Source: an uncultured Clostridia bacterium (GTDB lineage Bacteria > Bacillota > Clostridia > UMGS1810). From it: a stretch of DNA of 64,000 bases. Location: assembly GCA_934463165.1 (NCBI GenBank), contig CAKSJG010000007.1, positions 1-64,000 of the forward strand. The letters run 5' to 3'. The notes under the pieces are model-generated. The model searched no databases, had not been told where the DNA came from, and saw nothing but the letters and a program-made list of their open reading frames with translations. Of this stretch, positions 36,301 to 44,514 are shown one piece after another. Numbering within the stretch: position 1 is the stretch's first letter; the number at the start of each line of letters is the position of its first letter. Both the position numbers and the translations under genes were made by a program.

Positions 36301-37880
36301 GGATTTGTAACCTGAGCAAAAAGCTGCTTAAAGTAGCTGAAAAGCGGCTGATGTTTTTCCGACAGTACGGCAAGAGGAACGTCAATTCCCATTGCAGCTG
36401 TCGGCTCTATTCCGTTTTTAGCCATGGGAAGGATTGAATTTGTAACATCCTCCTGTGTATAGCCGAACGCTTTATAGAGCTTGTTTCTTTCATCCTGATT
36501 GTAGCTGTCGACTTTTTTATTCGGAATGTCAAGCTCCGAAAGCGTGACAAGATATTTATCGAGCCATTCGCCGTAGGGCTTTCTCATTGCATAATACTGT
36601 TTACATTCCTTATCTGAAATGATCTTCTTTTTGCCGATGTCGACAAGAAGCATTTTACCCGGTTCAAGCCTTGACTTGCATTTTATGTTTTCCGGTTTAA
36701 TGTCAAGCACTCCGACTTCCGAAGAAAGGATAAGGCGATTATCGTTTGTAACATAGTATCTTGCCGGTCTGAGGCCGTTTCTGTCAAGAACGGCACCGAA
36801 TACATCACCGTCGGAATAAAGTATTGCGGCAGGACCGTCCCACGGTTCCATCATTGTTGCGTAATAGCGGTACAGATCGCGTTTTTCTCTTGAAATATTA
36901 GAATCGTTTTTCCACGGTTCGGGGATCATCATCATAACGGCAAGCGGAAGCTCAACGCCGTTCATGACAAGAAATTCAAGAGTGTTATCAAGCATGGCAG
37001 AGTCGGAACCCGATGCGGATATAACCGGAAGAACCTTTTCCATATCATCTGCCATAACTTTTGAATACATTGTCTCCTCGCGGGCAAGCATACGGTCTGC
37101 ATTACCGCGTATGGTGTTTATTTCACCGTTATGGAGAATGAATCTGTTCGGATGTGCTCTTTCCCAGCTGGGCATTGTGTTTGTCGAAAATCTTGAGTGT
37201 ACCATGGCAAGGGCGCTCTCGTAATCAGTGTCCTGAAGATCTTTATAGAATTTTCTGAGCTGTTTTACAAGAAACATTCCCTTGTATACAATTGTTCTTG
37301 AAGAAAACGAAACGATATACGTATCTTCGCTCATCTGTTCAAAAACACGTCTGATAACAAACAGCTTGCGGTCAAAATCCAACCCGCGTTTTACATTATC
37401 GGGTCTTTTAACAAAGCATTGCATAATATAAGGCATTGAATTTTTGGCGGTTTCGCCGAGTACGGACGAATCCGTCGGAACATCTCTCCAAAACATAAAT
37501 TCAACGCCCTCTTTTTTGCATATAACCTCTATGCTTCTTTGAGCCTGAAGCCTTGCAAGAGTATTTTGAGGGAAGAAAAACATTCCAACGCCGTAATCTC
37601 TTTCGCCGCCTATGTCTATGCCTTGCTCCGCAGCTGTTTTTCTGAAAAATTTATGTGAAATCTGAAGCATGATGCCGACGCCGTCACCGGTTTTGCCGCT
37701 CGCATCCTTGCCGGCTCTGTGTTCGAGTTTTTCAACAATTGTAAGTGCATCATCAACAGTCTTATATGTTTTTTTACCGTCTATTGCAACAACTGCACCT
37801 ATTCCGCATGCGTCGTGTTCAAATGACGGGCTGTATAACGTCTTATTATTCTGACCGGGATTCTGATTGGAATTATCCAT
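33345..37880 (-). CDS. gltB: Glutamate synthase large (alpha) subunit
   Basis: A 1511-residue enzyme. The N-terminal class II amidotransferase domain has its nucleophile at Cys25 (HDACGIGAV), exposed after removal of a short propeptide. Central and FMN-binding synthase domains follow (ISGYDGGTGAAPQSSIHNAG), then the 3Fe-4S cysteines in CNLDTCPVGIATQNPKLRC, and a C-terminal beta-helix domain with Gly repeats (FGAFIPKGLTLHLEGDSNDYFGKGLSGG). Full length for the bacterial form. It is placed between asnB (20 bases upstream) and gltD, completing the GS-GOGAT cycle with the glnN gene at the head of the cluster. Confidence 0.97.
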   Translation of the reverse strand: MDNSNQNPGQNNKTLYSPSFEHDACGIGAVVAIDGKKTYKTVDDALTIVEKLEHRAGKDASGKTGDGVGIMLQISHKFFRKTAAEQGIDIGGERDYGVGMFFFPQNTLARLQAQRSIEVICKKEGVEFMFWRDVPTDSSVLGETAKNSMPYIMQCFVKRPDNVKRGLDFDRKLFVIRRVFEQMSEDTYIVSFSSRTIVYKGMFLVKQLRKFYKDLQDTDYESALAMVHSRFSTNTMPSWERAHPNRFILHNGEINTIRGNADRMLAREETMYSKVMADDMEKVLPVISASGSDSAMLDNTLEFLVMNGVELPLAVMMMIPEPWKNDSNISREKRDLYRYYATMMEPWDGPAAILYSDGDVFGAVLDRNGLRPARYYVTNDNRLILSSEVGVLDIKPENIKCKSRLEPGKMLLVDIGKKKIISDKECKQYYAMRKPYGEWLDKYLVTLSELDIPNKKVDSYNQDERNKLYKAFGYTQEDVTNSILPMAKNGIEPTAAMGIDVPLAVLSEKHQPLFSYFKQLFAQVTNPPIDALREEVVTDTTVYVGSDGNLLEELPKNCNVLEIHNPILTSVDLMKIRNMKKDGFKVMTVSLLYYRNTSIEKALDRLFVECDKAYKNGANIIILSDRGVDENHVAIPSLLAVSAMEQHLVRTKKRTAVSIILESAEPREVHHFATLLGYGARAVNPYLAQECVAELIDSGRLDKDYHTAINDYNDAILHGIVKIASKMGISTLQSYQSAQIFEAIGICKSVIDKYFTNTVSPVEGIGLKEINEAVQWRHRHAFDPLGLGTDDSLDSVGIHKMRISKNAEDHLYNPKTITALREAAQSGSYERFKEYTAMVDDERKPHTLRGLLEFVYDRDGGIPLEEVESASEIVKRFKTGAMSYGSISEEAHTCMAVAMNRLGGKSNSGEGGEKPSRLGTEKNSAIKQVASGRFGVTSEYLCSAKEIQIKMAQGAKPGEGGHLPGKKVYPHIAKTRYSTPGVSLISPPPHHDIYSIEDLAQLIYDLKNANRDAGISVKLVSEAGVGTIAAGVAKAGAEVVLISGYDGGTGAAPQSSIHNAGLPWELGLAETHQTLIRNGLRKRVRLETDGKLMSGRDVAIACILGAEEFGFATAPLVTMGCVMMRVCNLDTCPVGIATQNPKLRCRFCGKPEYIMNFMLFIAEELREIMAKLGVRSVDELVGRTDKIRLRGNPITNRAAMVDLSSVLGVSDNSHFESGEKYNFELEKTIDEGVLIPEFKPYFDKKAPHDYKIEISSTNRTLGTILGSVITRTFGNGLYDDTYVINCHGGGGQSFGAFIPKGLTLHLEGDSNDYFGKGLSGGKLCIRPEKGSEFKPEDNVIVGNVALYGATSGEAYISGKCGERFCVRNSGATAVSEGCGDHGCEYMTGGVAVILGKVGKNFAAGMSGGVAYVLDTDHDLYLNLNKEMVNMSEVTDEYDKAELKKLIKTHVDETSSPIGKKILEEFDEYVHSFKKIIPRVYAEMISLIAKYEKKGMPEDEAKLNAFLELQSK

Positions 37881-37900
37881 CGTAATCTTCCTTTCATTGT

Positions 37901-39481
37901 TTATTTTCCGCTGTCTCCGTAGTTTGCAAGCACTCTTGCCGAAGGATCGTCAACATTGCATCCTTCCCATGATTTGTTCGGCATCCAGAAGTCCTTTATC
38001 ATTTCGGACTGACCGGGATATGATTTTTCGAACAATTCTCTGTATAAAAGTGATTCCTTGGTAAAAGGAGCCGCATGTGTATATTTCGACTTTAAGTTCT
38101 CAAATTCCTTGTCTGTATAGCAAGTTTCGGCATACATTTTAAGATAATCAACCATTGAATGACCGACAGCGTCGCTGAATGCGGCTTTTTCTCTCATTAA
38201 TATGTCATACGGAAGATAATCCCCTTCAAATGCATGACGGAGAAGATATTTTCCCTTACCGTAAGTATTCATTTTTATCTTCGGATCAAGGCTCATTACA
38301 TAGCTTACAAAATCAAGATCGCCAAACGGCACACGTGCCTCAAGTGAGTTTACGGATATACATCTGTCGGCTCGCAGAACATCATACATATGAAGCTCTT
38401 TCACACGCTTTTCGGATTCTTTTTGAAATTCTCGCGCATTCGGAGCAAAGTCTGTATACTTATATCCGAAGAGTTCATCGGATATTTCGCCGGTTAAAAG
38501 CACTCTGAGATCGGTATTTTCATGAATATATTTGCAAACAAGATACATCCCTATCGATGCTCTGATTGTTGTTATGTCAAAAGTTCCGAGAAGAGCGACA
38601 ACATCCGGAAGAGCCTTTATTACATCGTCCTTTGTAATTATAACCTCGGTATGGTCGGCTCCTATATATTCTGCAACCTCTTTAGCATATTTGAGGTCTA
38701 TGGCATCTGTGCTCATTCCTATGGCAAAGGTTTTTATCGGTTTATGACTGAGCTTTGCGGCAACCGAGCAAACAAGCGAGGAATCAAGCCCTCCGGAAAG
38801 AAGAAAGCCCACCGGAGCATCGGCATCAAGACGTTTTTCTATACCTTTTATAAGTTTATCATGTATATTTTTGCATGCGGTTTCAACATCGTCCGCACAA
38901 ACAATTTTTACTTTGCTGATATCATTATAACATTTAAACTTCCCGTTTTTAAAATAATGACCGGGAGGGAACGGCATAACCTTTTTGCAAATTGAAACAA
39001 GATTTTTTGCCTCGCTGGCAAAAACATAATCACCGTTTGAGAGCATACCGTAGTACAGCGGTCTTATGCCTATGGGATCACGCGCCGCTATGATGCCGCC
39101 GTTTTCTTCGTCATAAATTATAAGCGCAAACTCCGCATCAAGCTTTTCAAACATATCTGTACCGTATTCCTTATACATGGGCAGAAGAAGCTCACAGTCG
39201 GAATCACTTTTAAATGTATAGCCTTTTCCCAAAAGCTCCTGTTTTAATTTGCGAAAACCGTAAATTTCGCCATTGCATACAACATATTTATTTTCAAAAT
39301 AAAACGGTTGCATACCGCTTTCATCAAGACCCATAATTGCAAGACGGTGAAATCCGAGAATTGCGTCTCCGACTTCAATAATTTTTGACATATCGGGACC
39401 TCTTGAAACAGTTTTATCAAACCCTTCTTTAAATTTATCTTTTTTTAGCAAAGTACCTGAGTACCCCATTATCGAACACAT
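37901..39481 (-). CDS. asnB: Asparagine synthase (glutamine-hydrolysing)
   Basis: A 526-residue enzyme making asparagine from aspartate, glutamine and ATP. Cys2 (MCSIMGYSG) is the nucleophile of the N-terminal glutaminase domain. The C-terminal synthetase domain has the ATP-binding loop LLSGGLDSSLVCSVA. The size matches the AsnB type found in Clostridia. TAGGAGGAG precedes the ATG. It sits 20 bases before gltB and 203 bases after the amt gene, the only sizeable gap in the operon, which contains two inverted repeats. Confidence 0.93.
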   Translation of the reverse strand: MCSIMGYSGTLLKKDKFKEGFDKTVSRGPDMSKIIEVGDAILGFHRLAIMGLDESGMQPFYFENKYVVCNGEIYGFRKLKQELLGKGYTFKSDSDCELLLPMYKEYGTDMFEKLDAEFALIIYDEENGGIIAARDPIGIRPLYYGMLSNGDYVFASEAKNLVSICKKVMPFPPGHYFKNGKFKCYNDISKVKIVCADDVETACKNIHDKLIKGIEKRLDADAPVGFLLSGGLDSSLVCSVAAKLSHKPIKTFAIGMSTDAIDLKYAKEVAEYIGADHTEVIITKDDVIKALPDVVALLGTFDITTIRASIGMYLVCKYIHENTDLRVLLTGEISDELFGYKYTDFAPNAREFQKESEKRVKELHMYDVLRADRCISVNSLEARVPFGDLDFVSYVMSLDPKIKMNTYGKGKYLLRHAFEGDYLPYDILMREKAAFSDAVGHSMVDYLKMYAETCYTDKEFENLKSKYTHAAPFTKESLLYRELFEKSYPGQSEMIKDFWMPNKSWEGCNVDDPSARVLANYGDSGK

Positions 39482-39605
39482 AATAAACTCCTCCTAATGT
39501 ATGAATCGATATGCATTTTCACCGGGGGAAAATAAGCTGCATATACTTTAAAATCTGTGTAAAAACATGTGCATCGGTTTTAAAAAATATTCCGTTTAAC
39601 ACCTA

Positions 39606-39664
39606 ACCCCAGGATGTGCCCGAGCACACCTGGGGTGTGACAAAACAATCAGCTGATTATTTTG
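39606..39664. repeat. Two inverted repeats in the amt-asnB gap
   Basis: First: ACCCCAGG (39606-39613) pairs with CCTGGGGT (39629-39636), extended inward by TGTGC/GCACA around CCGA, a strong stem. Second: a 24-base near-perfect palindrome at 39641-39664 centred on AATCAGCTGATT with one mismatched pair. Neither is followed directly by a clear T-run on the minus strand. They may be a weak terminator, an RNA-processing site between amt and asnB, or a regulatory element. Confidence 0.55.
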
Positions 39665-39684
39665 CCTTGTGTTATATTTTAATG

Positions 39685-41457
39685 TTACTCAACATCCTGA
39701 AGTGCATCGAAGCCCTCTTCACCGGTTCTTACTTTTATAACATTTTCAACATCATAAACAAATATCTTTCCGTCTCCGATGTGACCTGTGTAAAGCACTT
39801 TCTTTGCGGTATCTATAACCTGAGATACCGGGACCTTGCTGACTACTATATCAATCTGAATTTTCGGAAGAAGCGTTGCTTCAATCTGAACTCCGCGGTA
39901 ATATTCGGGCTTTCCTTTCTGTATGCCGCAGCCCATAACGTGACTTACGGTCATTCCGGTAATGCCTATTGACATCATAGCCTCTTTAAGAGCTTCAAGT
40001 CTGGATTCCTTGCAGACAATTTCAATCTTTGTCATCTTCACACCGTTTGACTGCATATCAAATGAAGGAACCTTCTTTACGGGAACCGCTTCGGCAGCAG
40101 GTACCGTACCCGATACAACAACCGGAGCATCGTCATAGATTGTTTCGGGAATCATAGACATTCCGGCATATGCGCTCGGGAGACCGTGCTCTGTAGCATC
40201 AAGACCGACAATTTCTTCTTCCTTGGAAACTCTGAGTCCTACGGTTGCTTTTATAATAAGGAAAGCTATTGAAATTGTAACAGCTGTCCATGCTATAATT
40301 GAAAACATACCCGTGAGCTGAATTCCGAGAAGTTTGAATCCGCCGCCGTAGAATAATCCTGCGCCTGCAATCTGATTTGCACCGAAGCTTACACCGTCGC
40401 CGAATGCTCTTGAAAATGCAGGTGCTGAGGGAGTTGCAAAAAGTCCTACGGCTATTGTACCCCAGATACCGTTTAAGCAGTGAACGGCAACAGCACCGAC
40501 GGGGTCATCTATATGAAGCTTATAATCAAGAAACCATACCCCGAATACAACGAGGAGACCTGCAACAGCGCCAATTATTGAAGCGCCGAGTGCGTCTGTA
40601 ACATCGCAGCCTGCTGTTACTGCAACAAGACCTGCAAGTGAAGCGTTAAGACACATTGAAACATCCGGTTTACCGTATTTGATCCATGTAAATACCATAC
40701 ATACTACTGTTGCAATTGCCGGTGCAACGGTCGTTGTAAGGAAGATTGAACCAAGTTCGGGAACGCTTACAGCCGCTGCACCGTTGAAGCCGTACCAGCC
40801 GAGCCAAAGGATAAATACACCGAGGCAGCCTATTGTAATGTTGTGACCCGGAAAGGCATTTACCTTAATAACCTTGCCATCTTTGTTTCTGACAAATTTA
40901 CCGATACGGGGTCCGAGCATTTTAGCTCCGACAAGAGCGGATATACCGCCTACCATATGTATACATGTTGAACCTGCAAAGTCGTGGAAACCCCACTGAG
41001 AAAGCCAGCCGCCGCCCCATACCCAGTGTGCTTCAACAGGATATATAAATGCGGAAATAACTGCCGAATATATACAATATGAAAGAAACTTTGTTCTTTC
41101 TGCCATAGCTCCCGAAACTATTGTTGCGGTTGTGGCACAGAATACCAGGTTGAATACGAAGTTTGACCAATCAAAATCCTGATATGATGTGAATATATCA
41201 AACCCCGGCTTACCGATAAGACCTATAAGATCTTCACCGAGAAGCAATCCGAAACCGATAAGGATAAATGTAATTGTACCTATACAGAAATCCATAAGGT
41301 TTTTCATAAGAATGTTTCCGGCATTTTTTGCTCTGGTAAAACCTGTCTCAACCATTGCAAATCCTGCTTGCATCCAAAATACAAATGCTACGGCTATAAG
41401 AAACCAGACACCAAACACTTCGGAATCAATCGAAGCCATTACACTTTCTAAACTCAT
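39685..41457 (-). CDS. amt: Ammonium transporter with fused C-terminal P-II signalling domain
   Basis: A 590-residue protein. Residues about 1-430 are an Amt/Mep/Rh channel with eleven predicted spans and family motifs (QAGFAMVETG near the start, HWVWGGGWL, CLNASLAGLVAVTAG). After a linker of about 45 residues, residues 475-590 are a complete GlnB/GlnK-type P-II domain: MTKIEIVCK start, T-loop KPEYYRGVQIEA with the Tyr (about 520) that is uridylylated in other P-II proteins, and GDGKIFVYDV. Normally P-II is a separate trimer that plugs Amt when nitrogen is plentiful; here three P-II domains would be brought by the Amt trimer itself. The gene is 32 bases behind glnN. Confidence 0.93.
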   Translation of the reverse strand: MSLESVMASIDSEVFGVWFLIAVAFVFWMQAGFAMVETGFTRAKNAGNILMKNLMDFCIGTITFILIGFGLLLGEDLIGLIGKPGFDIFTSYQDFDWSNFVFNLVFCATTATIVSGAMAERTKFLSYCIYSAVISAFIYPVEAHWVWGGGWLSQWGFHDFAGSTCIHMVGGISALVGAKMLGPRIGKFVRNKDGKVIKVNAFPGHNITIGCLGVFILWLGWYGFNGAAAVSVPELGSIFLTTTVAPAIATVVCMVFTWIKYGKPDVSMCLNASLAGLVAVTAGCDVTDALGASIIGAVAGLLVVFGVWFLDYKLHIDDPVGAVAVHCLNGIWGTIAVGLFATPSAPAFSRAFGDGVSFGANQIAGAGLFYGGGFKLLGIQLTGMFSIIAWTAVTISIAFLIIKATVGLRVSKEEEIVGLDATEHGLPSAYAGMSMIPETIYDDAPVVVSGTVPAAEAVPVKKVPSFDMQSNGVKMTKIEIVCKESRLEALKEAMMSIGITGMTVSHVMGCGIQKGKPEYYRGVQIEATLLPKIQIDIVVSKVPVSQVIDTAKKVLYTGHIGDGKIFVYDVENVIKVRTGEEGFDALQDVE

Positions 41458-41489
41458 GATAATAACCCTCTTTCTTATTTTTAACTGTT

Positions 41490-43583
41490 TTATCTTACTC
41501 CGAATAAGAGCTCACCGTATGAAGGATAAGGCCATTTTTCGGCGGATGCTATTGTCTCCATTTCATCCGAAGAAATACGAAGTGCCCTCATATCGTCTAT
41601 TATTGTTGTCTTATAAAAATCGGCAAGCTTCTCAGCATCGGTTATTGATTTTGAGAAGAGAAGATCCTCTTCAAGTTTTTTAACGGTTCTGTGAGCCGCA
41701 CCAAGCATTGCACTTATGCTCTTAATGACATCCTTTTCATATGAGCAGTCTATATCTCCGAAGAGTTCTGATTTTTTAAGTGCAGCTTCGGTAAGTTCCT
41801 TTGAATAATCACTCATTGCGGGAAGTATATCTTTTCTTGCCATGTCAAGCATTGTGAGCGCTTCTATATTTATTATCTTGCAGTAGTTTTCCAAAAGCAC
41901 TTCATGGCGCGCCGAAAGCTCTGTTGCACTGTAAACATTATGTGATTCAAAAAGATCAACGTTCTTTTTATCGAGCATATGCGCTACGGCATCCGGTGTT
42001 GATTTAAGATTGAGAAGTCCTCTTCTTTCGGCTTCTTCAACCCATGAATCATCATATCCGTCACCGTTAAATATAATCCGTTTATGGTCTTTTATTGTCT
42101 TTTTGATAAGCTCATGAAGTTCACTTTCAAAATCCTTTGCATTTTCAAGAATATCAGCAAACTGTTTGAGTTCTTCGGCAACCGATGTATTGAGAACAGT
42201 GTTCGTGCAGGATATTGAAGATGCCGAGCCGAGCATACGGAACTCGAATTTATTACCCGTAAATGCAAACGGACTTGTTCTGTTACGGTCTGTTGTATCT
42301 CTCGGAAATTTCGGAAGTGTATGTACGCCGATTCTCATTATATCTTTCTGCTTCGAATCATACTGTTTATCATTTTCAATAGCTTCAAGTATTTCGGAAA
42401 GATCAGATCCGAGGAACATCGAAACTATAGCCGGAGGTGCTTCGTTTGCACCGAGTCTGTGGTCATTACCGGCTGATGCAACCGAAATTCTGAGAAGATC
42501 CTGATATTCATCAACGGCTTTTATAACCGCACAGAGGAAAATGAGGAACTGGGCATTTTCATAAGGTGTCTCACCCGGTTCAAGAAGGTTAATTCCCGTA
42601 TCGGTTGAAATTGACCAGTTGTTGTGCTTTCCGCTTCCGTTAACTCCGGCAAACGGTTTTTCATGAAGCAAGCAAACCATTCCGTGTTTTTTTGCAACCT
42701 TCTGCATGATTTCCATTGTCAGCTGATTATGATCGGCAGCAATATTTGTTGTTGTGAATATCGGTGCCATTTCATGCTGTGCAGGTGCAACTTCGTTATG
42801 CTCCGTCTTTGCAAGTATACCGAGTTTCCAAAGCTCTTCGTTAAGATCTTTCATAAATGCGGAAACTCTCGGTTTTATTGTACCGAAATAGTGATCGTCA
42901 AGCTCCTGACCTTTGGGTGCACGGCATCCGAAAAGTGTTCTGCCCGTATATATAAGGTCTTTGCGTTTGTCATACAGATTTTTATCTATAAGGAAGTATT
43001 CCTGTTCCGGACCTACGGTTGTTTTTACCGATTTTACACTTTCGTTTCCAAACAGTTTTAACACCCTGAGTGCCTGACGGTTAATTGCTTCCATAGAACG
43101 CAGAAGAGCTGTTTTCTGATCAAGAGCCTCACCGCCGTATGAACAAAATACAGTCGGTATGCAAAGAACTCCTTCTTTTATAAATGCATAGCTTGTTGCA
43201 TCCCATGCAGTATAACCTCTTGCCTCAAATGTTGCTCTGAGTCCGCCCGAGGGGAATGATGATGCATCGGGTTCACCCTGAATCAATTCCTTACCCGAAA
43301 ACTCCATAATAACTTTTCCGCCGTCTTTTGGGGATATGAAGCTGTCATGCTTTTCGGCGGTTATACCTGTCATCGGCTGGAACCAATGAGTAAAATGAGT
43401 TGCACCCTTTTCTATTGCCCAGTCCTTCATAGCATTTGCAACAACCGTTGCAACTCCGAGATCAAGGTGCTTGCCGTCTTTTATTGTTTTCTGCAGCGCC
43501 TTGTATGTCTCCTTCGGAAGTCTTGCTTCCATTGTCGCGTCATCAAATACCATTGATGAGAAGATATCTGTTACCTTATCCAT
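41490..43583 (-). CDS. glnN: Glutamine synthetase type III
   Basis: A 697-residue enzyme making glutamine from glutamate, ammonia and ATP. It is much longer than GSI and has the GSIII features: VGPEQEYFLID, HNEVAPAQHEMAP and GVNGSGKHNNWS (metal and glutamate binding), plus the extended C-terminal helical region. The start is the ATG at 43583 with AAGGAG 8 bases ahead; an in-frame GTG at 43592 overlaps that site. It is the first gene of the operon, behind a strong promoter and a leader with a terminator-like hairpin, suggesting expression is set by premature termination. Confidence 0.95.
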   Translation of the reverse strand: MDKVTDIFSSMVFDDATMEARLPKETYKALQKTIKDGKHLDLGVATVVANAMKDWAIEKGATHFTHWFQPMTGITAEKHDSFISPKDGGKVIMEFSGKELIQGEPDASSFPSGGLRATFEARGYTAWDATSYAFIKEGVLCIPTVFCSYGGEALDQKTALLRSMEAINRQALRVLKLFGNESVKSVKTTVGPEQEYFLIDKNLYDKRKDLIYTGRTLFGCRAPKGQELDDHYFGTIKPRVSAFMKDLNEELWKLGILAKTEHNEVAPAQHEMAPIFTTTNIAADHNQLTMEIMQKVAKKHGMVCLLHEKPFAGVNGSGKHNNWSISTDTGINLLEPGETPYENAQFLIFLCAVIKAVDEYQDLLRISVASAGNDHRLGANEAPPAIVSMFLGSDLSEILEAIENDKQYDSKQKDIMRIGVHTLPKFPRDTTDRNRTSPFAFTGNKFEFRMLGSASSISCTNTVLNTSVAEELKQFADILENAKDFESELHELIKKTIKDHKRIIFNGDGYDDSWVEEAERRGLLNLKSTPDAVAHMLDKKNVDLFESHNVYSATELSARHEVLLENYCKIINIEALTMLDMARKDILPAMSDYSKELTEAALKKSELFGDIDCSYEKDVIKSISAMLGAAHRTVKKLEEDLLFSKSITDAEKLADFYKTTIIDDMRALRISSDEMETIASAEKWPYPSYGELLFGVR

Positions 43584-43638
43584 TGTCAGCACTCCTTTTA
43601 ATTTTTTAAACAGCCTTAGCCGTTTTAATTTTATTTTT

Positions 43639-43739
43639 GAAAAAACAAAAAGCCACAGACAAATCGATTATGATTTGTCTGCGGCTTCCTTGTCGCTTTC
43701 TATGCTATGGATTATAGCACATTAATAGGACGTTGTCAA
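43639..43739 (-). promoter_or_regulatory. glnN promoter and leader with intrinsic-terminator hairpin (putative attenuator)
   Basis: Promoter on the minus strand: TTGACA (43734-43739), 17-base spacer, TATAAT (43711-43716), a consensus sigma-A site. The leader then forms a 15-pair stem between 43672-43686 and 43651-43665 with a 6-base loop, followed by TTTTGTTTTTTC. That is a full intrinsic terminator placed before the glnN ribosome site, so read-through must be controlled. The loop does not clearly fit the AxxGxx pattern of ANTAR-bound hairpins. Confidence 0.75.
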
Positions 43740-43804
43740 GGGCATAGTTTTAAAAAAAATGACATTTTCATCCATAATTTTTATTAATTTTACACACATT
43801 AATC

Positions 43805-43984
43805 TTATTTATCTTCTTTTTCCGAAGATTGAAAATTATCTATCGCATACTCACAGCATTGGATAACAAAACTGTTTAATGAAACATTTTCATTTTGCGC
43901 TATGGACGACATTTTATCAATCAACGATTTTGGGAATCTGAAAGTTTTGTTGACCGTTTCCTCACTGTGGTGTACTCTGAACAT
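43805..43984 (-). CDS. Small ribbon-helix-helix (Arc-like) protein
   Basis: A 59-residue open frame with a proper ribosome site (AGAGGTGA 4-5 bases before ATG). The product begins MFRVHHSEETVNKTFRFP, a beta-strand of the type that pairs and enters the DNA groove, and continues with two helices (KSLIDKMSSIAQNEN, SLNSFVIQCCEYAIDNF). That is the layout of Arc/MetJ-like DNA-binding dimers. It is monocistronic between the glnN promoter and secG. Its target is unknown; autoregulation or control of the adjacent nitrogen operon promoter, 65 bases away and transcribed the same way, are possibilities only. Confidence 0.75.
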   Translation of the reverse strand: MFRVHHSEETVNKTFRFPKSLIDKMSSIAQNENVSLNSFVIQCCEYAIDNFQSSEKEDK

Positions 43985-44108
43985 AAAATCACCTCTTGCA
44001 ATATATTATACACGCAAACAGCAATTTTATATATACATTAAATATACACTAATTTTTTAGTGCAATATGCATTTGATAATATATCTTTGAAATGTTATCA
44101 TTTGTAAT

Positions 44109-44140
44109 AAAAAAACAGAAACGACTGAAATTCGTTTCTG
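44109..44140 (-). terminator. Intrinsic terminator of secG
   Basis: CAGAAACGA (44116-44124) pairs with TCGTTTCTG (44132-44140), followed on the minus strand by seven T residues. It lies 41 bases beyond the secG stop. Confidence 0.9.
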
Positions 44141-44180
44141 CCTCTTAAATAAATATTCTTTTGTAATACCGTTTCATTGA

Positions 44181-44417
44181 TTATTTAATAATCAATGAAA
44201 GAACAAGCGACGTAGCAATGAAAAGAATTGCTATTACCGAAGTAAATTTTGCAAGTATTCCGTCTAATGTTCTTGCTTTATTTTTACCGAAAAATGTCTC
44301 CGCACCGCCGGCTATCGAACCGGAGAGCCCCTGCTGAGCACCGGACTGGAAAAGAACGATTGCTATAAGCAAAACAGCGAGGACAACATGTACTATTGTT
44401 AAAACCGTACTAAGCAT
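44181..44417 (-). CDS. secG: Preprotein translocase subunit SecG
   Basis: A 78-residue protein with two membrane spans (LTIVHVVLAVLLIAIVLFQ and ILAKFTSVIAILFIATSLVLSLII). The conserved SGAQQGLSGSIAGGAETFFGKNKA lies between them, the SecG signature. It assists SecYEG-mediated export. The start is the ATG at 44417 with GGAGGTG ahead; a longer frame upstream has no ribosome site. It is monocistronic with its own promoter and terminator. Confidence 0.95.
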   Translation of the reverse strand: MLSTVLTIVHVVLAVLLIAIVLFQSGAQQGLSGSIAGGAETFFGKNKARTLDGILAKFTSVIAILFIATSLVLSLIIK

Positions 44418-44454
44418 ACTTAAACACCTCCAAACAATCCAATGTGTTTTATTA

Positions 44455-44483
44455 ATTATATCACATTTTTTTGAGTTTGGCAA
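44455..44483 (-). promoter_or_regulatory. secG promoter
   Basis: Minus strand: TTGCCA (44478-44483), 17-base spacer, TATAAT (44455-44460), about 40 bases before the secG start. Confidence 0.7.
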
Positions 44484-44514
44484 GGGGTAAAATACAAATA
44501 TAAAAATTTTTTTG

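Noticed and set aside
39601..39684. Glutamine riboswitch between amt and asnB
   Set aside because: The hairpins do not match the glnA or downstream-peptide motif as I know them, and they lie inside an operon rather than in its leader. Kept only as inverted repeats.
43639..43700. ANTAR (dual-hexaloop) element in the glnN leader
   Set aside because: The hairpin has a six-base loop, but its sequence lacks the A1/G4 pattern and no convincing second hairpin precedes it.
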